From Nannocystis exedens (GTDB taxonomy: Bacteria; Myxococcota_A; Polyangia; Nannocystales; Nannocystaceae), in the NCBI RefSeq assembly GCF_002343915.1, contig NZ_NETK01000002.1:434001-498000 (forward strand): DNA of 64,000 nt, written 5' to 3'. The position numbers and the translations under genes are program-made. Under the pieces are notes generated by a model that was not told the origin of the DNA, searched no databases, and saw only the letters and a program-made list of their open reading frames with translations. This document shows positions 37,054 through 46,115 of this stretch, one piece after another (the stretch's first letter is position 1; the number at the start of each line of letters is the position of its first letter).

Positions 37054-37183
37054 GCGGGCCCGCGCGCGTGCCGGGCTGTCGCAACGGCCGGTCGCCGCGC
37101 GACAAACTGTCACGCCGATCGGCCGCGGGAGGCGAGGGGAGACGCGGACATCCAGCCGTCGCGGCTGGTGCGGATCTTGCCTC

Positions 37184-38194
37184 GTGTCCGGCGTGCCCCG
37201 ACGTTTCGCGCTGCTGCCCGCCTGTCTCGGCCTGCTGCTCGGCTGCGGCGACGCGACCGCGGAGCCCGAGGTCGCGGCCGAGGCGGCGCCCGCGGTTGAG
37301 GTGGCGCCGGCGCTCGCGGCGAGCCCGACGCCGGCGACCTGCGACGGCTGTTCGAACGGACAGGTCCCCGAGGACAGCATCGCCGAGACCGAGCTGCCGC
37401 TGACGCTGCTGGCCACCACCACGGCGGCCGATCCCGCCGCCAGCCAGGCGACCATCCGAGACGATCCGAGCGGTGTGATCCGGGTGTTCCGCGTCGGCGA
37501 CCTGGTGTGGGAGGGCGCCACGATCGCGGCGGTCGAGCGCGGCGCGGTGATTTTGGCGCGCGCCGGGCAGCAGGAGCGCCTGGTAATGGGGACAGGTCCG
37601 GTCGAGCTGCGGGCGACCGACGTATATTACCCCGACCTGTTCGCCGACGAGGACTTCGCCGGCGTCCTGGCCCAGGGCGTGAAGCTGCCCCCGGGGCCAG
37701 GTTACGTGGTCAAGAACGAGGACCACGCGTGGGGCACCCCGCGGACGGTCCGGCTGCTGCAGGAGGCCATCCGCGCCTACGCGCGCGGCGGACGGGGCGG
37801 GCCGAAGGTCCACGTCGGCGACATCAGCCTGCACGGCGGCGGCGTGTTTCCGCCCCACCTGTCGCACCGCCACGGGCGCGACGTCGACGTCGGCTACGTG
37901 CTGCAGGGCACCGACGCCGACGTGACGCGGTTCATCACCGCGACCAAGGACAACCTCGACGTCGCGCGCTCGTGGGCGCTGATCGAGGCGATGCTGGCCA
38001 CCGATCAGGTCCACTACGTCTTCATGGACTACGGCCTGCAGAAGCTCTTCTACGAGCACGCAGTCGCCGCGGGGGTCAGCGCGCGCCGGTTGAACGACGT
38101 GTTCCAGTACCCGCGCGGCGAGGGAGCGCCGTTCGGCATCATCCGTCACTGGCGTGGGCACCGGAACCACTTCCACGTCCGCTTCCGCGAGTGA
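37184..38194 (+). CDS. MepA-like murein endopeptidase (M74) lipoprotein
   Basis: The 336-residue protein has a lipoprotein signal (Cys21), an N-terminal region of about 150 residues and a C-terminal LAS-type metallopeptidase domain. Metal ligands are visible as His and Asp in SHRHGRDVDVGY and His in WRGHRNHFHVRF, with the middle motif VHYVFMDYGLQK. This is the pattern of penicillin-insensitive murein endopeptidase, which cleaves D-alanyl cross-links in peptidoglycan. The anchored form is probably held at the outer membrane. GTG 37184 is the start; GATCTT ends five bases before it. Two dispersed-motif copies are embedded (37357-37380 and 37590). Confidence 0.8.
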   Translation: MSGVPRRFALLPACLGLLLGCGDATAEPEVAAEAAPAVEVAPALAASPTPATCDGCSNGQVPEDSIAETELPLTLLATTTAADPAASQATIRDDPSGVIRVFRVGDLVWEGATIAAVERGAVILARAGQQERLVMGTGPVELRATDVYYPDLFADEDFAGVLAQGVKLPPGPGYVVKNEDHAWGTPRTVRLLQEAIRAYARGGRGGPKVHVGDISLHGGGVFPPHLSHRHGRDVDVGYVLQGTDADVTRFITATKDNLDVARSWALIEAMLATDQVHYVFMDYGLQKLFYEHAVAAGVSARRLNDVFQYPRGEGAPFGIIRHWRGHRNHFHVRFRE

Positions 38195-38339
38195 GCGACC
38201 GGTCGACGGGGCTTGCTCGCGGCGCCAATGCTCGCAACACTCGATCGCGGGGCACCGCTTCGCGCCGTGAGACCGAGCGCACGCGGCCTGCGTCGCGCCG
38301 GTCGCGCGAGCCCGCCAGAGCGTCCATCTTGAGGAGAGG

Positions 38340-38600
38340 ATGACCAGCGTCGACGTCCATACCCTCGCCCTCGAGAAGGTCGGGCGGATCTTGGGGCCCC
38401 ACCGGGCCCGGACGCTGCTGCAGGCCTTCCTCGCGCGCGCGGAGAAGCTGGCGCTGGCGACCACGGACGACCTGCACGCGTTCGGCGAGGCGCTCGGCGC
38501 CTACGGAGGCATCGAGCAGGCGGTCGGCGCGCTGCTGATGGTCCAGGCCGTGCTGATCGAGACCGCCGATCCGCCGCCGAGGTCGCTCCCACCGCGCTGA
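38340..38600 (+). CDS. Small hypothetical protein
   Basis: The 86-residue protein starts at ATG 38340 behind GAGGAGAG, a good ribosome-binding site. It is predicted mostly helical (VHTLALEKVGRILGPHRARTLLQAFLARAEKLAL), with no signal peptide or cysteine. The pattern of a DNA-binding-like helix pair followed by GAYGGIEQAVGALLMVQAVLIE is not one I can name. It lies 66 bases upstream of hflX in the same direction. Confidence 0.55.
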   Translation: MTSVDVHTLALEKVGRILGPHRARTLLQAFLARAEKLALATTDDLHAFGEALGAYGGIEQAVGALLMVQAVLIETADPPPRSLPPR

Positions 38601-38665
38601 CGCGGTCGCCTCGGGTCGCGACGGGCTTGCCGCCGGCGGTCGGCGGCGTCAGTCTGTCGCCCCCG

Positions 38666-40087
38666 ATGTCCGAACGACCCGCCCACCGGCCCACCGCGAT
38701 CCTCGTCGGCGTTCAGCTGCCCGGCGTCGGCGACGCGGAGCACGCCGCCGACCTCGCCGAGCTCGCCCGCCTCGTCGACACTCTCGGCTACGACGTCACC
38801 GCGACGGTGACCCAGCGCCGCGAGGCGCTCAGCAAGTCCGTGGTGCTCGGCGAGGGCAAGCTCAAGGAGCTCGCCGAGCTCACCGGCGGCCGCGGCTACG
38901 TCCCCTCGGCCGCGCCGGCGCGCAAGGACAAGGCCCGCCAGCGCCGCGAGGAGGAGAGCGGCGAGGGCGACGACGAGGTCGAGTTCGACGACTTCGACGA
39001 CGACGACGGCCAGGTGCCGATCGTCGGCAAGGATGTCCCCGAGGACAGCAAGCAGCGGCCGAAGCTCGTGGCCGTCGATCACGAGCTCGGCCCCAGTCAA
39101 GCGCGCAACCTCGAGCGAGCGACGGGGGTGCAGGTGCTCGACCGCACCGGCGTGATCGTCGAGATCTTCCACCGCCACGCGCGCAGCCGCGAGGCCAAGT
39201 TGCAGGTCGAGCTGGCCCGCCTGGCCTACGTCGCGCCGCGGCTGCGCGAGACCGGCTCCCGCGGCGAGCGCCAGGCCGGCCGCGGCGCGGGTGAGACGGA
39301 GCTCGAGTTCGATCGCCGGCGGATCCGCGACCGCATGGCCGAGATCCGGCGCGAGCTCGAGGCGGTTCACCGCGAGCAGGACCACCGCCGCGAGCACCGC
39401 GCCGGCCAGCCGACGGTCGCCCTGGTCGGCTACACCAACGCCGGCAAGAGCTCGCTGATGCGCGCCCTCACCGGCAGCGAGGTGCTGGTCGCCGACCAGC
39501 TGTTCGCCACCCTCGACACCACCATCCGCGCGCTCCACCCCGAGACGCACCCGCGGATCCTGGTCTCGGACACCGTCGGCTTCATCAAGAAGCTGCCGCA
39601 CGACCTCGTCGCCTCGTTCCGCTCGACCCTCGACGAGGCCCGCCACGCCGGCCTGCTGCTGTTCCTGGTCGACGCGTCCGACCCGACCTTCCGCGACCAG
39701 TACGCGGTCACCCGCGAGGTCATCGGCGAGATCGGCGCGACGCAGGCGCCGTCGCGCCTGATCCTCAACAAGGTCGACCGCCTCGACGAGGAGCAGCGCG
39801 CCGAGCTCCGGCGCGAATTCCCCGACGCGATCCAGATGTCGGCCCTCGACAAGGACGACGTCGCCCGCCTGCGCGCGACGATCGTCGCGTTCTTCGGCCA
39901 GGCGCTGGTCGAGGCGGAGCTGCTGATCCCGTGGCCGCAACACGCGCTGGTCGCCCAGCTCCACGGCGAGGCCCAGGTGCTGTCCGAGACCCACGAGGAG
40001 GCCGGCACGCGCCTGCGCGTGCGCATCGAGCCCGACACGCTGAAGCGCGTGCGCGCGGCGCTGGAGAACTTGCATGAAGAGAGGTGA
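38666..40087 (+). CDS. hflX: GTPase HflX
   Basis: The 473-residue protein has the HflX N-terminal domain, a coiled-coil-like linker (ETELEFDRRRIRDRMAEIRRELE) and a GTPase domain. G1 is GYTNAGKSSLMRAL, G3 is DTVGFIKKLPHDLVASF and G4 is NKVD. HflX binds ribosomes and splits stalled 70S particles, often under heat stress. An insertion of about 40 residues (around 88-128) is strongly acidic and contains a dispersed-motif pair (GTCCCCGAGGAC). The stop codon is the last base of the normal GC-rich region; the accessory island starts directly after it. Confidence 0.9.
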   Translation: MSERPAHRPTAILVGVQLPGVGDAEHAADLAELARLVDTLGYDVTATVTQRREALSKSVVLGEGKLKELAELTGGRGYVPSAAPARKDKARQRREEESGEGDDEVEFDDFDDDDGQVPIVGKDVPEDSKQRPKLVAVDHELGPSQARNLERATGVQVLDRTGVIVEIFHRHARSREAKLQVELARLAYVAPRLRETGSRGERQAGRGAGETELEFDRRRIRDRMAEIRRELEAVHREQDHRREHRAGQPTVALVGYTNAGKSSLMRALTGSEVLVADQLFATLDTTIRALHPETHPRILVSDTVGFIKKLPHDLVASFRSTLDEARHAGLLLFLVDASDPTFRDQYAVTREVIGEIGATQAPSRLILNKVDRLDEEQRAELRREFPDAIQMSALDKDDVARLRATIVAFFGQALVEAELLIPWPQHALVAQLHGEAQVLSETHEEAGTRLRVRIEPDTLKRVRAALENLHEER

Positions 40088-40116
40088 CCTGGCAGGCTGG
40101 GTATCGAGGCCCTGCC

Positions 40117-41658
40117 GTGAAGCTCACGTATCCTGTCTTCGCCTTTCGTCAGCAAGCAAAATCACCGATCCAGCTCGCCTTCGTTGCGCACGCGAATGAA
40201 ATCATGGCATGGGCGGGTATCCCGCGTAAGTCGGACGAGCTTCTGACGGGATTCCAGCGTTTCCGAAATGATGAACGTGTTGATCGCGAAGTAGTTCCCT
40301 TCTTCCAAAATCCGAAAAACTGCAGTCCGACCGCAGTCATCGTTGGCTTGCGTCGTGATACAGGATTGGCCAAATGTCTTTTGGATAAAAACGTGATTGA
40401 AGCAGGTTGCCCGGTTCAGGCGACTTTAACGATTGAGATCGACGACAAAGCCCTGAGCTCAAACCAAATTTTTGAAAGTGCCTTGAGCTTCGTACGTAGG
40501 CGCCTGCAGGTGTCTTCCGGGAATGCCTTGCTTGAGGTCGAGGACACGCCTTCCGAGAACGAGGGAAACGAAGAAGACGAAGGCGAGGACTCTGAAGACG
40601 AAGATGGTATCTCCGAGGAAATTCACCTCGGTTCTTCGACTTTGCTCCAGATGAAGGAGAAGTTGGAGGATCGTTCGAATTGGGAGAATGGCGCGTTTCG
40701 GAAGGCGATCGAGGACTACGTTAAGCCCGCGTTCCTGATTGACGGCCAACACCGAGTCTCTGCAGCGGCCAAGATTGGAATGAAAGGTCTGCCATTCATT
40801 GTTTGTGGGCTATATGACGCTGATTGGGAGGAACAAGTTTTCCAGTTTACAGTGGTCAATCTCAAGCCAAAGCCGATTCCACCATCTCTCATCACGTCGA
40901 TTGCCGCGCTAAGTCTAACGAAGCAGGAGCAGAAGGAGATCGAAGGTCGACTTACTCAAGCGGGGGTCCGGATGCGAGAAGTCTCGATGATGAGCCTCGT
41001 GGGCTACGACCCCGAAAGCCCCTTCGCGGATCTAATTGACATGGCAGTTGGGGACCCCCGCAATAAATCACAAAAATTGGGCTACGGCGCTCTTAAACGC
41101 ATTGCATCCGAATGGCAGAGGGGAACTCGAGAATCTATGACGTTGATCGCTAAGAGTTTGGCGGATACGACGAGCGAGCGGGTGGCGCGCGCGGTGTGGC
41201 GTGATACTTCCAACGCCCCCCCTTGGTTCCAGTTCTTCTGCGTGTTCTGGAAAGCTATTCGGGATAGCTATCCAGCAGAGCTGTGGTCCAAAGGAAAGAG
41301 CCGTTTGTTTATCGGGGCCCATCTATGGGCGCTGCAGGAAGTCATTCTCCTGCAAGCGGACGCCCAGGTTGCATCAACATGGAATGTCCGTGTGGAGCCT
41401 GGGACTGACGAAGAAGAGGCTCGGCAAATTCGTTTCGCTGCGTTGGCAGGGAAGTTGCAGGAAGTGGTCGCTCATTTTGTGCAGTACTTCCCGGTTGAGA
41501 TGTGGAAAATGGAGTGGGCGAGAGAGAGCATGGATACAAACGCTGGGCGAAAAGAGTTGGTTGATCTTTTCAATCTTTTCATTTCGGAGGGAAAAAAGGC
41601 CGGAGGAGTGTGGAAACGCTGGAGGAGTGACGAGTGGTTCAAGGTTAAGAAAAAATAG
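40117..41658 (+). CDS. DGQHR-domain protein, DndB/DpdB-like
   Basis: The 513-residue protein carries the DGQHR motif at residues 209-213 (FLIDGQHRVSAAAKIG), then QFTVVNLKPKPIPPSLITSIA, the core of the DGQHR/DndB superfamily linked to ParB-like folds. An acidic insertion (about 140-175, Glu/Asp-rich) lies just before the core. Family members regulate or guide DNA modification, as DndB does in phosphorothioation and DpdB in 7-deazaguanine insertion. Composition is clearly AT-richer than the host genes. GTG 40117 (MKLTYPVFAF) is preferred over GTG 40084, which would overlap hflX. The HNH gene follows after 12 bases, so the two are probably cotranscribed. Confidence 0.75.
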   Translation: MKLTYPVFAFRQQAKSPIQLAFVAHANEIMAWAGIPRKSDELLTGFQRFRNDERVDREVVPFFQNPKNCSPTAVIVGLRRDTGLAKCLLDKNVIEAGCPVQATLTIEIDDKALSSNQIFESALSFVRRRLQVSSGNALLEVEDTPSENEGNEEDEGEDSEDEDGISEEIHLGSSTLLQMKEKLEDRSNWENGAFRKAIEDYVKPAFLIDGQHRVSAAAKIGMKGLPFIVCGLYDADWEEQVFQFTVVNLKPKPIPPSLITSIAALSLTKQEQKEIEGRLTQAGVRMREVSMMSLVGYDPESPFADLIDMAVGDPRNKSQKLGYGALKRIASEWQRGTRESMTLIAKSLADTTSERVARAVWRDTSNAPPWFQFFCVFWKAIRDSYPAELWSKGKSRLFIGAHLWALQEVILLQADAQVASTWNVRVEPGTDEEEARQIRFAALAGKLQEVVAHFVQYFPVEMWKMEWARESMDTNAGRKELVDLFNLFISEGKKAGGVWKRWRSDEWFKVKKK

Positions 41659-41670
41659 GCAGGATTGCGC

Positions 41671-42558
41671 ATGCATCCCAAACTCGCACTTCTGATTGAA
41701 GACATTCTGTCGGGGGATGAGCACTTTTTAGGAGGTGTTCAGCGAACGTCCAAAAGCCCCAGTGATCTACTAGAAGCTGTTGTTGCCTGGTCCCATTCTT
41801 TACGACGAGAACTGGCGGAGGTCATAACTGTGATCGAGCCCTGTGTCCGGCAAAGCGTCCTCATGAGCCTCCTGCCGAGAAAAGCCGTGGATCCCGGCTA
41901 CACGGGGAGCCTCGATGCCGCGATTCTGGAACACGCAGAGCAGATCGGGATTGCGCTGCAGCCCACGCAAATCGAAACTCTGCGGAATGTTTGCATTAAC
42001 ATTCGAAAGTTGCGCGGAATGAGTAAAGATCAGGCTCGTCGACAGTCGAAGTCGATCGGCGAATTGCGGGTGGAGCGACATCTGTACGACATGCTTCTGA
42101 AGCGGCAGAAAGGGCGCTGCCACTGGTGCGGAGTAGAGCTTATCGCTAACGGAGTGATGGAGACCCTAGATCATCTTACGCCGAAGCACTTAGGCGATGA
42201 TATTCCCGACGGGAGTAACTGGGCGCTGACTTGCTCGACCTGCAACGAGGGGAAGGCGGATTCATTCGCATGGGCGGCGACTCAATGGGCCCATGACTAT
42301 TTTCACCGGGGAGATCCCGTTGGTGAGGCGGAGATTGGAGCGTACCAGCGCTGGGTTGTTCTAGCTCGCTCTCGACGTTGCTCCTTCTGTTCACTCGGGA
42401 CTCGTGAGGTGGAGTTGCACGTTTTTCGAAGAGTAAGGACAGGGTTGGCAATACCCGCGAATTGCGCGGCTGCATGCATTGCGTGTGGAAGGGCGAAGAA
42501 TGTCGATTTTTTGATCCCGCGGTGGGCCGCGCGGGAGCTCAGGAGGGGATCAGGCTAG
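41671..42558 (+). CDS. HNH endonuclease with a second zinc-ribbon module
   Basis: The 295-residue protein has a helical N-terminal region (1-140) and a complete HNH motif. Cys150/Cys153 (RCHWCG) and Cys188/Cys191 (CSTCN) bind structural zinc, and the catalytic part is Asp167-His168 (ETLDHLTPKH) with Asn183 and Asn192-Lys. A second CXXC pair set follows (Cys237/Cys240 and Cys269/Cys272), a degenerate HNH-like ribbon with His250 between them. HNH enzymes nick or cut DNA using one metal ion. Paired with a DGQHR protein in a modification island, it is the best candidate for the restriction activity. It converges with dpdB, with stops eight bases apart. Confidence 0.8.
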   Translation: MHPKLALLIEDILSGDEHFLGGVQRTSKSPSDLLEAVVAWSHSLRRELAEVITVIEPCVRQSVLMSLLPRKAVDPGYTGSLDAAILEHAEQIGIALQPTQIETLRNVCINIRKLRGMSKDQARRQSKSIGELRVERHLYDMLLKRQKGRCHWCGVELIANGVMETLDHLTPKHLGDDIPDGSNWALTCSTCNEGKADSFAWAATQWAHDYFHRGDPVGEAEIGAYQRWVVLARSRRCSFCSLGTREVELHVFRRVRTGLAIPANCAAACIACGRAKNVDFLIPRWAARELRRGSG

Positions 42559-42566
42559 TCGCCCAT

Positions 42567-43691
42567 TTATGTCTGGGTTGAATGCACCTTCTCAAAAAGA
42601 CGCTGCAGGTGGTCCGTCAGGACGGCGATGTCCTGCTTGGTGTTTTGCAGATCGTTCCAAGAGGCCGAATGACTTTCGGTGATTCTCCAGCTTCCTTCGG
42701 TCCAGGCGCAATGTGGGCGGAGTGGGAGTAGTTGCGCACAGTAGAAGGTTTGGAGGTCGATCTCCGGGATCTTGGGGAGCCCAACGTGGTCCATGATGTT
42801 ACCGAGGCTTAGTATCCCGATCCCGTGTGTTAGGCGGGATTTCTTTGGGGGAAGGTTCCAAGCTTGCGCGAAAACTTCCCGTACGGCGTGCCAGAACGGG
42901 AAGAGGACGCGGCTCATGAGAGTGATCCCGCCATCGGGAGCGTCCTCGCGTCGGAGCTTGTAAAGGACGCCGTCAGAGAGGCTGTTGTCAAGCATTCGGA
43001 GTACCGAGTTGTCTTTGATGGGGCCGTGCGGGGTCGTCGGAGTCTGGATCTTGTGGTGGAATGGGGAATCTTCTTGGTGGTTCAGGTACTCGAGGAGGCG
43101 AGCCGAGAGACGGCGCTTCTGGAGCTGCGTGGGGAGGCGGGACTTGGTGTTCGGGATGAGCTCGTAGATGAGGCCTTTCGCCAGGGGTTTGGCCGAGTTC
43201 ACGAGGATGAACTGTTCCGTCTGATGTTCGATGTCGTCCGTGATGAAGGCCGTCACGACCACGGGGAACCGCTTGATCTGGGCGTCACGAATGGCGGCGA
43301 CGCGTTGCTGGCCGTCGACGATGCAACCCGGCTTCGGGACCTCGGTTGAGCGCGGCACAGGGATGGAGAGCATGCCCATCCGAGAGTACGGGGTTTGGAA
43401 GCTAGCTCCAGCTGCAGGTTTGAACTTCACGCGGGAGTCGAAGGCCACGATGATGCCGTTGGGCAGCATTGGTGACGGGCTTTCGAGGTAGCAGCGAATT
43501 TCCTCGACGTGTGCGATCACTTCCGGGCGCTGGTATCCCTGCAGCTTTGCCAGGCTTGAGCGGCGAAGGCGGGAGATGCAGGCGAAGGAGTGAATTTTCT
43601 TACCGTCGACGGCGAAGGAATAGAGCTTCCGGCCCTTGGACTGGCGGATCTCCATCGCGGGCACAGTGAGCGTTTCGTATGCGCTGGGCAT
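42567..43691 (-). CDS. dpdB: DpdB-like DGQHR-domain protein
   Basis: The 374-residue protein has the DGQHR-type core with DGQQR at residues 126-130 (CIVDGQQRVAAIRDA). FPVVVTAFITDD and EQFILVNSAKPLAKGLIYELIP follow, as in DpdB proteins. In the described Dpd systems DpdB works with DpdA to insert preQ0 into DNA. Here it lies 97 bases downstream of dpdA on the same strand. Compared with the other DGQHR protein of the island it keeps DGQ but has Gln in place of His. ATG 43691 is the first start that keeps the conserved N-terminus. Confidence 0.8.
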   Translation of the reverse strand: MPSAYETLTVPAMEIRQSKGRKLYSFAVDGKKIHSFACISRLRRSSLAKLQGYQRPEVIAHVEEIRCYLESPSPMLPNGIIVAFDSRVKFKPAAGASFQTPYSRMGMLSIPVPRSTEVPKPGCIVDGQQRVAAIRDAQIKRFPVVVTAFITDDIEHQTEQFILVNSAKPLAKGLIYELIPNTKSRLPTQLQKRRLSARLLEYLNHQEDSPFHHKIQTPTTPHGPIKDNSVLRMLDNSLSDGVLYKLRREDAPDGGITLMSRVLFPFWHAVREVFAQAWNLPPKKSRLTHGIGILSLGNIMDHVGLPKIPEIDLQTFYCAQLLPLRPHCAWTEGSWRITESHSASWNDLQNTKQDIAVLTDHLQRLFEKVHSTQT

Positions 43692-43788
43692 GGCTGTATC
43701 GTCCTTGAGCAGCGGAGGGCGAAGACCGGCATGGACCTTCGTTCACTCCGATGAGCGAGAACGATACTGCGCGAAAGCGCTCCTGGAG

Positions 43789-45099
43789 TCAAGCCGAGAG
43801 GCGAGTCGCGGATTCGGTCGGCAAAGGCTCTTGGGCCTCAGGGATCGCTGGGACCTGCCCCGTCAGCGTTCGAAGACGCTGATAGAAGATTGCCACGTTG
43901 TGAAAGCCGCGACGACGATTGCGTTCCGCACCGCGGAAGAGGATGACGTGGTGCTTGAGGTGCCTACAGACAGCGCAGGTGCATTTCTTCCACGGGCTAT
44001 CCTCGAGCACCTGGCGGGCCGACTCCGTTCGGTTGCGCTCCGGGTCGTGAATCTCTTCGTAAGCTCGCAAGGCCTTCAGGACCGTGACGAGCGAACGTCC
44101 CCCAGCGTCGTACTCTTCGAGGCGACGCAGACACAGTTGTTCAGCCTTGCGGGTCTTGTCGTAGTCCAGTTCGCCCGAGCGAATGCGAGCTTCCAGGCGA
44201 AAATTACCCTGGACTTGGGGGACCCGTATCGCCGTGTAAGTCCGCTCGAGCGTGTGGTAATTGTCTTTGTCGTCCATGAACGCTTGGCGAAGCGGCGAAG
44301 TGCTGTCGATGCTCGCCACGCCCAAACTCTCGAACGTCGGCAGGCTAGCGAAGCGGGTGACCCCGAGTAAATGGATTTTCGTCGCAGGCAAGCGAATTTC
44401 GGCCACTGCGCGGAGGCAACTCAGGATTTCAGGGGTTTTGAGCGGCACCATGCCCCCCAGAGCGATGTACCGATAGCCCATCTTCTGCAGGGCGGCGAAG
44501 GCGTGCGCGTACGAGGACGGGCTCCACCCCTGCGCAATACCTATCGGCGTGAAGGGAAGCTTGTTCTTCTTGTGCGTCGAGTGGAACTCGGCAGCGAGCT
44601 TCAGGGTGAGTTCCTGGCGGGCGCGGACATTGGGCGGGACCGCAGAGCCGAAGAGATCAGCATCCCATTGCGGCTTGTAATCAATAATCACGTGATCGAC
44701 GGCAAATCCGTAGTCAAAGCCGCACTTGACGTAAAAGTTGATGACGTCATCGACAGAGAACGGGGGCTCGTCCTCCTTGACGTAAGTGAACGCTCCGCAA
44801 TCACCCATGCACTCGATGGGGCCCCACGGATGGTCTTTGAGACGGAAGAACTCCTTGACGCCCTCTCGCAGGATTCGCCGCTGCTGGTTCTGCGTGTACT
44901 TTGCCTGACTGTTGGCCCCGGTGCCCTCGACGATGGCCTTCGAGACCAGCAGGCCATCGAATACCCGCTCTTGCCCACGGAAGACCTCGTGAGCGTAATG
45001 GTCGTCCTGGTGCCGGATCCGTTCTGGGTTGCGGGTCTCCCGCTGGAAGTCAAAACTGGGGTCGACGAGGTCCTGGCTGTCGGGGAGGAAGTACTTCAT
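43789..45099 (-). CDS. dpdA: DpdA, TGT-family DNA 7-deazaguanine transglycosylase
   Basis: The 436-residue protein is a tRNA-guanine-transglycosylase paralogue. The general-acid/base Asp100 lies in GDCGAF and the substrate-pocket motifs are GIAQG (187-191) and ALGGM (213-217). The predicted nucleophile is Asp265 in SIDSTSPLRQAF. The full zinc set is Cys373, Cys375, Cys378 (CTCAVC) and His400 (FHNVAIFY). DpdA exchanges guanine in DNA for preQ0 in known systems. All catalytic and zinc residues are kept, so activity is expected. ATG 45099 overlaps the stop of the upstream gene (ATGA), which indicates translational coupling. No preQ0 synthesis genes or dpdC are in the window. Confidence 0.85.
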   Translation of the reverse strand: MKYFLPDSQDLVDPSFDFQRETRNPERIRHQDDHYAHEVFRGQERVFDGLLVSKAIVEGTGANSQAKYTQNQQRRILREGVKEFFRLKDHPWGPIECMGDCGAFTYVKEDEPPFSVDDVINFYVKCGFDYGFAVDHVIIDYKPQWDADLFGSAVPPNVRARQELTLKLAAEFHSTHKKNKLPFTPIGIAQGWSPSSYAHAFAALQKMGYRYIALGGMVPLKTPEILSCLRAVAEIRLPATKIHLLGVTRFASLPTFESLGVASIDSTSPLRQAFMDDKDNYHTLERTYTAIRVPQVQGNFRLEARIRSGELDYDKTRKAEQLCLRRLEEYDAGGRSLVTVLKALRAYEEIHDPERNRTESARQVLEDSPWKKCTCAVCRHLKHHVILFRGAERNRRRGFHNVAIFYQRLRTLTGQVPAIPEAQEPLPTESATRLSA

Positions 45100-46115
45100 T
45101 GAGTGGTTCCGGAACGGATCTCTTCCGCGATTTCGCTGTGCAGCCGGCGAAACCGGCGCTGTTCACAAGCGCGGCCGCTGGCGCGCAAGGTGCGCAGCAG
45201 GCCCGTCCAGCCGGCCTTAGGCTCCTTCGCCAACTCGCCTCGGATGAAGGAGACCACGTCCTCGTCGGTCATGCGGGCACGGTCGTGTTTCTCGGGTTTT
45301 GGGGTGTCCGCCACGAGGGTTTCATACTGCGCGCGTAGGTCCGCTGTCGAGAAGTGCGTCTGTAGCGCCCCAGGTTGCTTGAGAAGGTTTAGCGCGGTGC
45401 GCGCATGTAAGCCTTGCATGGTGCCTCCCCAGGCGCTCTGCGTGCGTGCATCGATGACGAGCACGTTGTCTCGCAACGGGGTGTGCTCCCAGCCGGCTCC
45501 GCTTGTGATGATGGTCAATCGCTCAGGATGTCGCAGGCACCCGAGTGCCTGGACGAGGTCTTCGCGCATCGCCTTCGCGTAGTCGGGAGAACACAAGAAC
45601 AGGTAATTGGCCCGTGGAGATTCCTCAGCCAGGCCCCGCAGGGTCGTCGGTCCCTCGCTCGACTGGCGCAGGCGTCCCAAGGCAGACCACCATGCTTGGT
45701 TGTAGCCCACCCGGTCTTCCCTGTGGCCCAACGAGACCTGGTCGGGCGAGCCCTCGGAGAAGGTGCATGAGTACGGGTTGATGGGTGTTCGCTCAGACAG
45801 AAGGCCGTAGCCTGCCGAGGCGATCCAAAGGTCTACGCGCCAACCTGCCTGACGAACCTGCTTCGAAAGGTCCTGGACAAGTTTCCAGTGCTCTCCTGCG
45901 TAGACGCGCGAAGCCGGCTCGCGTAGTAGCGGCATCGCCGCATCCAGTCGAGCCCACCACTTTGCGGCGCGCGCGCTCGCATCACTCGGAGGGATCTCTC
46001 TCAAGCGGAGGTCGCTGGAGATCTCACCGCGCTTCCGTTCCGTGCAAGTGGCCACGATGTTGAGGTGGGGCGCTGGGAGCGACATCGGCGTGGGAGAGCT
46101 GTCGACGAGTGCCAT
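45096..46115 (-). CDS. YaaA/DUF6884-like protein coupled to dpdA
   Basis: The 339-residue protein has an N-terminal part with NIVATCTERKRG, YAGEHWKLVQDL and LWIASAGYGLLSERTPINPYSCTF. That part resembles the YaaA/DUF6884 group (Cys-x-x-x-Lys near the start, then SAxYGLL, then PYxxTF). YaaA of E. coli binds unusual DNA structures. The C-terminal 70 residues are charged and helical (MTDEDVVSFIRGELAKEPKAGWTGLLRTLRASG), like a winged-helix. Its stop overlaps the dpdA start by four bases. It could recognise DNA for DpdA or act on the modified base. I know no assigned name for it. Confidence 0.65.
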   Translation of the reverse strand: MALVDSSPTPMSLPAPHLNIVATCTERKRGEISSDLRLREIPPSDASARAAKWWARLDAAMPLLREPASRVYAGEHWKLVQDLSKQVRQAGWRVDLWIASAGYGLLSERTPINPYSCTFSEGSPDQVSLGHREDRVGYNQAWWSALGRLRQSSEGPTTLRGLAEESPRANYLFLCSPDYAKAMREDLVQALGCLRHPERLTIITSGAGWEHTPLRDNVLVIDARTQSAWGGTMQGLHARTALNLLKQPGALQTHFSTADLRAQYETLVADTPKPEKHDRARMTDEDVVSFIRGELAKEPKAGWTGLLRTLRASGRACEQRRFRRLHSEIAEEIRSGTTQ

